From NCBI GenBank assembly GCA_033398695.1, contig CM065802.1, positions 204,371,096 to 204,435,095 of the forward strand: DNA of 64,000 bases. The letters run 5' to 3'. The notes beneath the pieces were generated by a model that made no database searches, was not told the DNA's origin, and worked only from the letters and a program-made list of their open reading frames with translations. This DNA is from Orobanche coerulescens. Lineage: Eukaryota; Streptophyta; Magnoliopsida; Lamiales; Orobanchaceae. The position numbers and the translations under genes are program-made. The first letter of the stretch is position 1, and every line of letters begins with the position of its first letter. Below, piece after piece: positions 1 through 10,321 of the stretch.

Positions 1-540
1 AATATCAACACCTACCATCGAAATCAATTAATAAATTCATATTCCCAACTCAATTCTTGATAGAACTTTGAAAAAGGAAAAACTAACAACATAAGCAATC
101 ATCAAATGAATGAAGAACAACATCTTGTTATGCAATTCATGAAGCAATTAATACAAGGGATTGAGAATTACCTTGAGTAGATTTGAAGAATGCAAAAAAA
201 ACTAAGGGGAGAAGGGTATCGGCCGATCGCTGTGCAAAGAAGAGGAGGAAATATACCTGGGGTGCCGGCCGATCTGTGTTAAGTAGGATACCTGGGCTGT
301 TTAACTTCCGAACGGGGGCCGCGGCACAGCTTAAGTGAGCCGCGGCCCAGAGTACAGCCTGTTCAGGCTCCTTTGTTCCATCGCTATGTGCCGCGGCTCA
401 GTATACGGGTGCCGTGGCTCAGAATGTTAGTGTGCCGCGGCTCAGCACATATGTGCCGCGGCACAGAGTACAGGAGGTTTAGCCTCCTTTCTTCGACTTG
501 TGTCTGCCGCGGCTCATTCTCCTTGTGCCGCGGCTCAGGC
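1..540 (-). other. E2 post-pol spacer with palindrome cluster and leader-like segment
   Basis: No ORF of note. From about 540 down to 300 on the minus strand the motif TGAGCCGCGGCAC and variants recur, the same motif seen in the E2 LTR (37030-37220) and in E9. Further down (about 190-270) are two copies of an ATCGGCCGAT-type palindrome. Near 171-175 the minus strand reads CTCAAG/GTAATT, a plausible splice donor. The order (palindromes, pyrimidine-rich leader, donor) matches the region in front of the env-like ORF of E3, so an env-like ORF may lie further left, outside the window. That last point is inference. Confidence 0.5.
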
Positions 541-751
541 CTAAATTTTTCCCTGGGGCTTTTTCTGCACCGAATTTTCAAAGGAACACATCAAGAGCAT
601 GAGAGATAAGCAATCAAAGCAAAAAATGAAGAAAAATAAAGATCTAAAAATGCAAGAAAATACTGAAAAAAATAACAAAGCTACAACTAATACTCGGGTT
701 GCCTCCCGAGAAGCGCTAAGTTTATAGTCTTCAGCCGGACTTTTTGAAAAA

Positions 752-3035
752 TCAGTTTGCTTTTCGCAAGCACCATTTGAACCCCGCCCCGTCCATCGAA
801 CCGTTAATGTGTGTTTTAAAATTTTGACCATTGGTTTTTAACAATTCGATTTTCGGTTTGGACACCCAATGTTGTTTGCGAAAAGATCTTGACAAAAACA
901 ACTTTCCGAAGCACCCATTTTCCACATGACTTGGCGCCCGTTTGGCATCCGGCTTAATTTTCAACCCCACGGGCGAACTTAGGACAGAATGAGACTTTTC
1001 CGATTGTGGCTGAACGGATGGCGACATATTCAAATGCCTAAGATATGCAACTTGCTCTTCATTCTTATTAGGCGTCGGGGCAGCTGAAATAGATTGTGAC
1101 TTTTTCGACTGATAATTCTTCCGGTGTGTATCATTTGCAGAGGTATCTACACTTTCAATTTGCGAACTCTTCTCAACGCTGCTTGGACATGGATAGGGTT
1201 GAAACACTTGGAAAGTGACATGCTCATCTTGAACCCATAGAGTTAGCTTCCCTTTTTCCACGTCTATGAGAGTTCAGCCAGTAGCTAAGAATGGTCTTCC
1301 CAAAATAATTGGGATGTCTTGATCCTCCTCGATGTCAAGCACAATGAAATCGGCCGGAAAGATGAACTTATCGACTTTGACTAAGACGTCCTCTATCACT
1401 CCCCTCGGATATTTGATCGATCTATTGGCTAACTGCAGCGAGATTGTCGTCGGCTTTGCTTCCACGATGTCTAGCTTCTTAAATATGGAAAGTGGCATTA
1501 GATTAATGCTGGCCCCGAGATCACACAATGCCTTATCGAAAGAGAGGTTTCCTAAGGTGCACGGTATATTGAAACTTCCCGGATCCTTCAATTTTGGCGG
1601 AAGCTTTTTCTGAAGAATAGCGCTGCACTCCTCCGTCAATGCGACTGTCTCATACTCCTTGAGCTTTCTTTTGTTTGACAAGATTTCTTTCATGAATTTC
1701 ACGTAACTCGGAATTTGTTCCAAGGCATCGGCAAATGGAATGTTGATATGCAGTTTCTTGAAGACGTCGAGGAGCTTAGAGAATTGCTTGTCCACCTTTT
1801 TCTGCTGTAATCGCTGCGGAAACGGGACAGGTGGTACATATGCCTTCGGATTATCCGAAAACAGTATCGAGGGTCTCGAATTTTGTGATTCCTCAGTCGC
1901 TGAAATTTTCTTCTCCTCATCCTCACTTCTCTTTTTGTTCTGCTCGGGCAGCTCACCCAATTCTTTCCCACTTCTCAAACCAATGGCATTGACACTCTCT
2001 CTGTTATTCGTTTCAGTCATACTTGGCAAGGTGCCCTCCGGGCGAGCTGTTAACACATTTGCTATCTGGCCCAGTTGGACTTCCAAGTTGCGAATGGAAG
2101 CGGAATGGTTTTGCAATGTTGCTTCCATACGAGTCATGAACTGACTCGTATTTGCTGCCAATTTCGCAATTGCTTCCTCTAGAGAAATTTTTGAAGCGGG
2201 AGGAGGCTGGTGTTGGTGTTGGACAAACTGAGGCTGGTTCGAGCTTTGTCCGTTTCTCCATGAGAAGTTAGGATGATTACGCCACCCCGGATTATAAGTG
2301 TTGGAGTACGGATTATTTTGCCGGTTCCCGTTCCCCACGAACTGAGCTTGTTCCATTGGAGGTTGCTCGAAAGGGTTTCCGACTTGGCACTCTGCGCTAG
2401 GATGAGATCCGTTGCACCAATTACATGATTCAAGGGTAACGGGGGAAAGAGCATGTGAGAAGGCTTGAAGTTGCTGCGTCAAGGCGGCGACTTGAGCTAA
2501 TAATGTAGAAATCGGATCGTTATTGGAGATTTCCATAACTCGCTTCGGGTTTACTCGTTCGGACGGCCATTGATAAGCATTCGCAGCCATAGCTTCCAAT
2601 AGAGAATGTGCTTCGGCCATCGTTTTTCCCATTAACGCTCCTCCAGCGGCTGCATCAACAAGAGTGCGTGTAGAGGCACTCAATCCATTATAAAACGTCT
2701 GAATTTGTAGCCAGTCCGGCAAGCCGTGGTGTGGGCATCTTCGTAATAAGTCCTTGTATCGCTCCCAAGCTTCGTGAAGCGACTCCATATCAAATTGACT
2801 AAAAGTAGTAATGTCATTCCTCAGCCTCGCCGTCTTTGATGGTGGGAAGAACTTGGCCAAGAAGGCTTGCGCTAATTCCGCCCACGTCGTGATAGAGCCC
2901 GGCGGTAAAGAATTCAACCAAAATTTTGCTTTATCCCGCAAAGAGAAAGGGAAAAGCCGTAGACGAATAGCATCATCGGTGACACCGTTGTTTTTGAAGG
3001 TGTCACAAATCTCGCGAAATGACGCGATGTGTGCA
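752..3035 (-). pseudogene. gag-pro: E2 gag (C-terminal part) and protease with one in-frame stop
   Basis: Reads 3035 to 752 in one frame. The first ~150 residues are a retrotransposon gag domain (AIRLRLFPFSLRDKAKFWL, then YKDLLRRCPHHGLP). A zinc-knuckle-like C-x2-C-x3-H-x4-C lies near 2390-2430. The aspartic protease follows, with active-site motif DLGASINLM near 1500 and the ILGRPFL block near 1290. A TGA at 1274-1276 interrupts the frame, which then stays open to 752; the context suggests a CGA-to-TGA change. The final residues (KTNGQNFKTHIN) resemble the end of E3 integrase, marking the pol deletion. The upstream gag part is 35614-35933, split off by E3; the two join in frame once one TTGGG copy is removed. 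Confidence 0.85.
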
Positions 3036-3040
3036 TTGGG

Positions 3041-4568
3041 TATAAACACTCATTTTTACACATATTCTTACATCGATTTTCCGGGTTTTAAGATCCTAAA
3101 ATGTGTATAATTGTGTCGTTTATACTCGTATTGTGTTTATTGGACTCGATCACGCTTGGGTACGTTTTATTGATTTTATAGGTACTTTATGGACATAAAT
3201 CAAGTAAGAACGAAGTCTCCAACCCCAATACATATCAAGAAATGCGGAAACGAGAGATCGGGCTTAAAAAGGAGTCAAAACGGTGTCAAAACGAGTCAAC
3301 ACGAGCCCGGCCGTGTCAATCGGCACGGGCCGTGTCATTATCCTGGCCGTGCCATATTGACACGGTCGGATTTCACTTCCAGGGCCATTTTGCTTATCCA
3401 GACGAGTATGACACGGGTCGTGTCATTTGCTCGGCCATGTCATTTGACACGGTCGAGTTCCCTGTCCAGCGGGTTTTATTATTTTGAGCATACTATGACA
3501 CGAGCCGTGTCATTTGACATGGGCCGTGTCACTTTTCGGTGGAAATATCATCTTTTGACATTTTTGAAAGATTTGTGTGGAAAAAGTGATAGTTTTAGCT
3601 TTATAAAAGGAGGATATGGGGCATGATAAGAAATATGCTGAATTTGGGAGATAAGAGAGAGAGAAAAACAAAAGATTAAAGGGTTTTCATTCCAAAAAGA
3701 AGGGGTTTTGAAGAAATTCTTGAAGAACACTTCAAGAACATTTGAAGGCTTCAACCGGGATCGATCAAGACACACCACGAGTTTTATCTTCTTCCTATCT
3801 TTTCTTCATTTTGTTGTTTTTATTAGCATGAACATGATGATCATTAATCTTCCTTTCAATACCATGTCCGGCTAAACTCTTTAGATTCCGGGCATGGGAG
3901 TACGTTGATTTGTTATGATTTTGAGGGATTGATAATTATATTTATCTAGTGTGATTTCTTTATCAAATACTTGGTTTGATTCATGTTTAGACACTTGAAC
4001 AATGTTTTTACATGTTAAACTTAATTGCTCATAATTCGAGAGAAGAGGGCATTAATAGGTTTCGAGTATTTGACGTAGTAAATTACGAGATTGAGAAATC
4101 GGTGATGAACTATGATGATATCTAATCTTATGAACATTTAAAGGAGTTAGATAATTTATAATAGATGGAGACGTTGTTATAAGTTGTTTAATCTACGTTT
4201 TAATGCATCTCGAGAGAGACTTTAGAATATTGTTGTGATCGTCGTTTTCGAAACGCACTTAGAACCTTTTGAAACCAATCCCGACTAAATTTAGTAATCA
4301 ACATAAACCTAGCCTTGGAATCTACCTTTCTAAACTCTTGCAATTCGCGTCCATTCGGATATTTTCAATCGTTTTAATTTATTGTGATTATTGTATGTTA
4401 TTTCATTAATCATCCATTTTACCTTTCGATCGTCTAGATAAAACCGGGAACACTATAATCTAATACTCAACACAATAAGAATATTTAGTCTCTGTGGAAT
4501 ACGACCTTGCTCGCCGCTTTCTACATATTTTCCGTACACTTGCGGATTGTTTAAAAATATAGCGAACA
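3041..4568 (+). repeat. E3 5' LTR
   Basis: Nearly the same sequence recurs at 34103-35613. The 3' copy begins TGATAACACTC; this copy begins TATAAACACTC, so the terminal TG is altered. It ends AGCGAACA just before the PBS. U3 holds GACACGGCCGTGTC-type palindromes (about 3300-3535) and a TATA box TATAAAAGG at 3602-3610. Confidence 0.95.
3300..3610 (+). promoter_or_regulatory. E3 U3 promoter: palindrome cluster plus TATA box
   Basis: Repeated half-sites TGACACGG and CCGTGTCA in both orientations, several joined as perfect palindromes, occupy 3300-3535. TATAAAAGG follows at 3602-3610. The 3' LTR has the equivalent at about 34363-34671. The promoter role is inferred from the TATA box and its place in the LTR. 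Confidence 0.6.
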
Positions 4569-4574
4569 AATTTT

Positions 4575-4592
4575 TGGCGCCGTTGCCGGGGA
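4575..4592 (+). other. E3 primer-binding site (tRNA-Asp)
   Basis: TGGCGCCGTTGCCGGGGA, six bases after the LTR end, is complementary to the 3' end of plant tRNA-Asp, the usual primer of Athila elements. Minus-strand DNA synthesis would start here. Confidence 0.9.
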
Positions 4593-4698
4593 CTAATTTA
4601 TTTTTGTTTGTATTGATATTACGATAAGTGTTTTTAGTCTTACTTTAGGCATTTTCTTATTTGTTACTTAACTCATACAATTTCTACTCAGGGAGTGC

Positions 4699-4948
4699 AT
4701 GAACACTCGTTCATCTCGAGTGCCTTTAGAAACTTTCATCCCGGAAGTAGAAGCATTTGCCCGAAGAACAAGTGCTACCTCAAGGAAACTAAGAAGGGAT
4801 CTTTTTGAAGACATGGAGAGAGCGGGAGACAACGTAGAAAGGGGCAACGCAAACGAGAATGCAGTAATCCAAGACAACGAGGGCAGAAGGATTGAAAATC
4901 CACCAACTAGGGTGCAATCAATTCGGGATGGATTCCGACCGAAACTAG
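4699..4948 (+). pseudogene. gag: E3 gag, N-terminal fragment
   Basis: The ORF opens with MNTRSSRVPLE about 105 bp after the PBS and stays open for 83 codons until the E4 insertion. The ACTAG at 4944-4948 is the left target-site copy. Translation resumes at 13129 after E4. The segment is hydrophilic and has no domain I recognise; its identity comes from its position between PBS and the gag domain. Confidence 0.75.
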
Positions 4949-7754
4949 TGTAATACCCGAGATTCTCGGTTCCAGTTATTTTTGAACTTTTGTCGATTGC
5001 GCCGTTCATTTTGTTCTGTTGGCGATTTCTTGAGATTTTCCCTTATGTTGGGTACAGCACGATGTACCGTGTTGTGGTGTTCGTTGGGTACGACTTATCG
5101 TTGTGTAAGTCGAGCTAATAGTATGTCTTGCTTTTTTATGTGCTCGTTTTCGATTTGGATCGTTGGTGTTGTCCGTTAGTGTTTCGTTGCATGTTGAATA
5201 ATTATTGTTTTGTCGAGGAGTATCGTTTTTGTGCATTTGGTCGACTTTGAAAGATCACCACCGGCGCTTATAAAGTCTAAAAATTCTGAAACTTTACAAT
5301 GTGATAGAGCATCAAATTAGCTTTCCAATGGTTCAAACGGCGAGTCAATCGGAGTCCGGACGGAGAAGTTATGGTCATAATGACAAAGTCTACACTGTCA
5401 GAATACGGCCCTGGAATACGACGCTGTTTGCACCGTTTTTGCTGAGTCGTTTATAACACGGCGCTGGAATACGGCTCTAATTTGGGCCGTTTTCTGAGCC
5501 GTTTTGTCCAGTGGTATAAATAGGACAGTCGCGTTTTTCAGCCCATTTTCACTTCTCTCTCTCGGTTTTAGGGCGATTTGATGGGATTTCAATCCCTGAG
5601 TAGATTATCATCATATTCTTGAAGTCTTGATCATGTTTAACAACATCTAATCCATTGTTCTTCGTCGGATTGAGGTAATTCTTCAAAAAATCCCTTTTCA
5701 ACTATTTTGGGGTTTTTCCTTTTGATTTCAATTCTGGGCCGATTATGATGAATTGGTCATGTAATTCTTGTTGTATTGGTTGTAATCTACGGATTAGTAA
5801 CTCGTTTATCGATTTCGTTTCACCCGGAACATGATTTTGGCTTTCTTGGAACGAACCCTTGGACCCTTGTAGTTTCTTAGTGTCGATTGAGATTTCGTTT
5901 AGTGTTGTTGATTCGTAGCGGTATTATTCTCATGGTGATTGTGTTGTTATTGATTTCTCGCGAAGGTGGTCGGTTTTGGGGGCTGTTTCGGGGCTGTTTT
6001 GGGGCTGGTTCGGCCGAGCTATTTCGGGACTGTTTTGGGGCTGTTTTGGCCGGGCTGTTTCGGGACTATTTTGGGGTTGTTTCGGCCGAGCCGCTTTCGT
6101 CGGAGTATTCACAAATTGATTTCGAGGCAAGTATCTTGCCCATACATTTCGTGTTTTGTGGATATTATGGTTGTTAATCGTCGATATGTGCTAAATAAAT
6201 ATTAATAACTATTTTTCAAAAGAATCGGAATATTTACCATCATGCTTTTTGTAAAGGTGATCCGTGTGTCGGGAATTAATGTGCTTAGTTGAATATGTGT
6301 GCTAGTGTCGAGTATAGAATCACCTTACTTTCTTGTGATGTCATTGCGTATGATTATGTCGTTGGTAAATGTAAAGTGTAATTCTTTTGTCAAATTATGT
6401 GCTTGGAGTCACGTTTTTATGTATGAATATGTGAGTTTGTGTGATATTAGTTGTGTCGTTCGGTGCTGTTGAAATCTTGTGCTTCCTTGTGAATCGTATC
6501 ACTACTTGGTCGTGAGTATATGTTGGATGAATCGCCATTCTAGTAAGGTACCTCGACTATATATCGTGATTGACCTTCGAGGCTTGTGGTTTGCAAGTGA
6601 TTTTGAAACGTGTGTGTGTGTTGTTCCTTCCACCGGAGTGTCGACGGGATGTCCGGGGTCGATACTAAGAGTACGGCCACGGAAGTGGATTTGGGTGCGT
6701 GTGTGGATGAACTTCCACCGGAGTGTCCGACGGGATGTGCGGGAGTCGATACTAAGGGGTACGCCGCGGAAGTGGTTCCCACCGGAGTGTCCGACGGGAT
6801 GTCCGGGGAGTCGATACTAAGTGCGGCCGGGTTACGATTGTGGTTTTCATCTTGAGGATGACGTTGATGTTTTCGTTAATTGTGATATTGTCAGGAGTAT
6901 CACAATGCTTTGTGCTTGGGGTCGAGAGACATTATATATCGAGTCTTGGTGCTTGGCTAGAATGGCATAGGAATAAGGTGTTATGTGTAATGTGTCCTTG
7001 TAAGTGAATTGAAGTGGATGATCGGGTCGTGGACCTGTGTTTCAATAGGAATGGTTGGGTCGTGGACCCCGTGTTTTGTTAAACGGATTTGTATTTTGAA
7101 AAATGAACTTTGGGGTGTGACCACTAAATGGCTTTCGAGGAATTAAGAACATTTTTAATTTTGATGTTTTCAAAACTCCGAGATTTGGAAATGTTTTCAA
7201 AATGCTTACTTGCTTCGTTTCTGCTTTCAGGACTTGAACTATTTTTAACTAAATATATCTCGGGAAGTCTTTCGTTATATTCTCGGAATGTGTTGTGTAT
7301 GGCTCGTATTTGCACTTTATACTTGCACTAGCGAAACAGTGGAGTTTTGCTAACCCCCGAGTAATCGGGGGGTGGATATCTGTATTGTGTCCAGGTACAT
7401 ACAGGTTTTCGGGAGCAAGACACAGGATCGGCACGAGGGATGATGAAAGACGAATGATACTAATCACACGAAGGCCAGTTTTGGGTTCAGTTAGTCGGAG
7501 TCCATTGTATTGTCTTTTCCGCTGTCTTATTGTTCGTTGTTGCAAGTATTTTACCCTTGTGTGGGTATGAGTCTGGATGAGTTTATGTATTTTGATTTTT
7601 AAGTCAGTGACGAAAGACCAAATCGGTCTATTGGTCCGTTATTTTGATTCGTCGGTATGTAATGTAATGTGTTGTTCTGATGTCTAGCCTGGTGGATCCT
7701 CACGGAGAGGGTCTGCGGCGTGTAATATTCCCGGTTTGATCTGGGGGTGTTACA
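4949..7754 (+). repeat. E4 5' LTR
   Basis: A direct copy lies at 10322-13123. Contents in order: GGCCGTTTT/GAATACGG motif cluster (about 5388-5510), TATA box TATAAATAG at 5515-5523, CT-rich leader, donor-like GAG/GTAATT near 5672, four G-rich near-repeats with GGGGCTGTTTCGG (5978-6090), three tandem copies of a roughly 80-bp unit (6628-6830), and a hairpin CCCCCGAGTAATCGGGGG near 7353. No coding. Confidence 0.93.
5515..5523 (+). promoter_or_regulatory. E4 TATA box
   Basis: TATAAATAG lies directly after the motif cluster and before a CTCTCTCTCGG leader; the 3' LTR has the same box at 10878-10886. Confidence 0.6.
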
Positions 7755-10321
7755 TTTATGGTATCAGAGCTTAGGTTGAGGAAACCTAGGCTGTCGGGTC
7801 GAGTTATGTGTTGTTGAGTCTTGTATTGTCAGATTTTGTCTGACTGAGTCGTGTCGCGACGCGTAAATGCAGGATGTCGGTCGTGATTAGTATCAAGGTG
7901 CAGCCATCATCTTCGTGCGATCTGTGGATGTAAGTCTCCCTACTACATGTTGTACCACGAGCTATACGAGCCTGTATGATTCTGTGTTATGTAGTAGTAT
8001 TTGAAGGTGCATCGTGAGTAGTGACATATATTTGTTAATTCCCGTTTTGTGTTAGAATGAAGAATGATATTGCCAAATGTATCCTTGTATGAACTGTTTT
8101 TCTTACAAGAGCAACAACCTTGGAATTTTTAGTTTCGAGGGCTTCCGGGGAGCCACGTAAATTTTTAAAATGTTCTCCAAGGGAGGAAAAATTTCGATTT
8201 TTGTATGATGACCTCAAGGTCGAAAATTTTTAGACTTCAAACTACCGATATTTCATTTTCATCTCATACTATAAGTTTTCAAAACTCGAGTTTTTAACTC
8301 AAATAAGGTCTACAAATATACTCAAGACGTGACTCTCATTTGTAACTTTTCGGTTTCATGATTGTTGGTCAGAAGATGTGTATTGATGATGCTCTCGTTG
8401 TTGAGCAGTGGTGCCTGTTTTATGATTAAAATAGTAACGTGAATGTTGAGTCCATCGGTATGTATGTGTTGAGATAGTCCTCCTTATTGAGAAATAAAAT
8501 TTTCGTTTTTGTAAGATGATTTTCTTTTGATGGTTGCTTGTGAGATGTTATAATTATGTGAATCGATGACATTTAGACTCGTATGTTGTTGCTTATTTGT
8601 AACCTTCGAGTTTAGTATTACCTCGTATATGTTTGCAATTGTGTTGGTGATTAGAGCAGTTAGCACATGCTTAATACGAGCCTAACGCGCGCTAACGTGG
8701 CGTGTTTAGCGCACGTTAATCTTTGTTGTAACGCGCGCTAATCAACCTGGGCAGAAGCTATGTAACCGCATTATAGCCGTTAGGTCTAACTTTTGCGGCC
8801 AATCACCTGTAGTTGTATTCTCTACGTGGTGTCTAGTGATAACAACTGTTGTGCGTGAATGTATGTTAAGACTTTTCGTATTGCTAGGTGATATTTGATT
8901 GTGTTTGATGAATTGATAAATTATGTCTGCTGTGTGTGTTCAAAAACACTTTCCTGGAAACTTCACAAAGTTTTGACGGTTCGATTAATCGGCGGCTCCG
9001 TGTATACTTTGAAAATTATTTGGAATTGGCAAGCCGGCCTTGGATTCTCAAATAAAACCTCGATGGTATTTGAAAGAGTTGTTTTAAAGTACATGTAGAC
9101 ATTTTGTAAAATATTACCATCGTTGATGTTTGTGAAGTGTTGGGAGAATTTTCGAAAATGATTTTTAACGTATTGTTGTATTTTCAAATAATTCGAGTGA
9201 ATGATTTTCAAAAATCTTTCACACCATAAAAATATTTTATTTCAGAAACCACTGCGATTTTTATTTTCAAAAAAAAAAAATATAGTGAAAGAGGAAAAAT
9301 CTCACTCGATATAAAGTTCAAACTCGGATTTGGAAATGTTAGAGTATGTAAGAATGATTTGATGATCTTGCATAGTTAACTTGTTAGTTGTTAACGGCGA
9401 TGATGATACGTAGAGGCTTGATGACTTCAAATGATTTCAAATGAGACGGTTAAAATATGTTGTTTACAAGTTTTGATGAAACAACCCGAGGTACCAAAAG
9501 TACTTTTAAAGTTTTACTTTGAAGAGCACACAAATCCAAGGATTTTCAAATGATATCATTTAAAAGAATACCTCGTGGATTTTCTTATCGAGTTGTTAGT
9601 AGTTACCTTATGTGATATTGTCGTGCTGAGTTGATACTTTAGCATGTTATTTTTGCGAAGTTGTGGCATCGTATCGAGTGAGAATCCGCTTAGTATGCCG
9701 AGGGACAGAGGATGCGGTCGTGACCGCGGTACAGTTGGTCATGGATATCAGATGCAGGACCAAGAAGATATGGCCGAGAAGGTCGCTATTCCAGCATTTC
9801 GTTCTCGTTGTTTAGATTTCGGGGACGAAACCTCTTTTAAAGGTGATATGATGTAATATCCGCAATTTTCGATTTTCGGTAAAATTTTTTTTTTTTTTGC
9901 CAGGAGTCCATTTTAACAGATCCTCTGTGACCGTTTCGTCCTTATGTGAATGTTTCATTCTACACTTGTTGACATCCGAGTTCGTTTCGGTGTCGTTTTG
10001 CTGAGTTCCGTGCTTTTTGGCGACTTTTCCGCATTTGAGATTGATTCTTGCGAACCTTGTTCAAAATTTTTGTTCGTATTTCCCCGTAAGTCCGTTTAAC
10101 CTTGTTAGACGTTTTGTGAAGTTCAGTTTGGTTATACGTTGTCTTATCGTGATGTTTCAGACGTTTGGGCCATTTTGTAATTTCCCAAAATTTTGGGGTG
10201 GTTGCCTTCGTATCGTCTATCCAGATCTTCAAGTTAGCGGAATCATGTGTCATCTAGAGTTGCTCTGCTGGATTGTTTCATGTTTCAAGTTTGGGACGAA
10301 ACTTCTTTTAGGAGGGTAGAA
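7755..10321 (+). other. E4 internal non-coding region
   Basis: 2.57 kb without gag or pol. It opens with the PBS and a 10-bp stem hairpin (7768-7792). Around 8670-8745 are several AACGCGCGCTAA/TTAGCGCACG motifs like those in the U3 of E7. At about 9828-9852 is a PPT-like tract (GGGGACGAAACCTC), followed at 9854 by an LTR-start-like TGTAATATCC. From there to about 10262 the sequence resembles the first 400 bp of the E6 LTR. A second PPT (from about 10293) precedes the real 3' LTR. Nothing else recognisable. Confidence 0.75.
7759..7792 (+). other. E4 PBS and adjoining hairpin
   Basis: PBS TGGTATCAGAGC (7759-7770). Its last three bases begin a perfect stem with one G-U pair: 7768-7777 pairs with 7783-7792 around the loop GAGGA. 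The same structure occurs in E6 (28213-28237) and E7 (45362-45386). A role in packaging or priming is inference. Confidence 0.65.

Noticed and set aside
1332..2144. Plus-strand ORFs over gag-protease of E2
   Set aside because: Shadows of the minus-strand coding frame; no domains.
5978..6110. GGGGCTGTTTCGG repeats in E4 as a G-quadruplex promoter
   Set aside because: G-runs of four are spaced by 9-12 bases and lie downstream of the TATA box; too weak to call.
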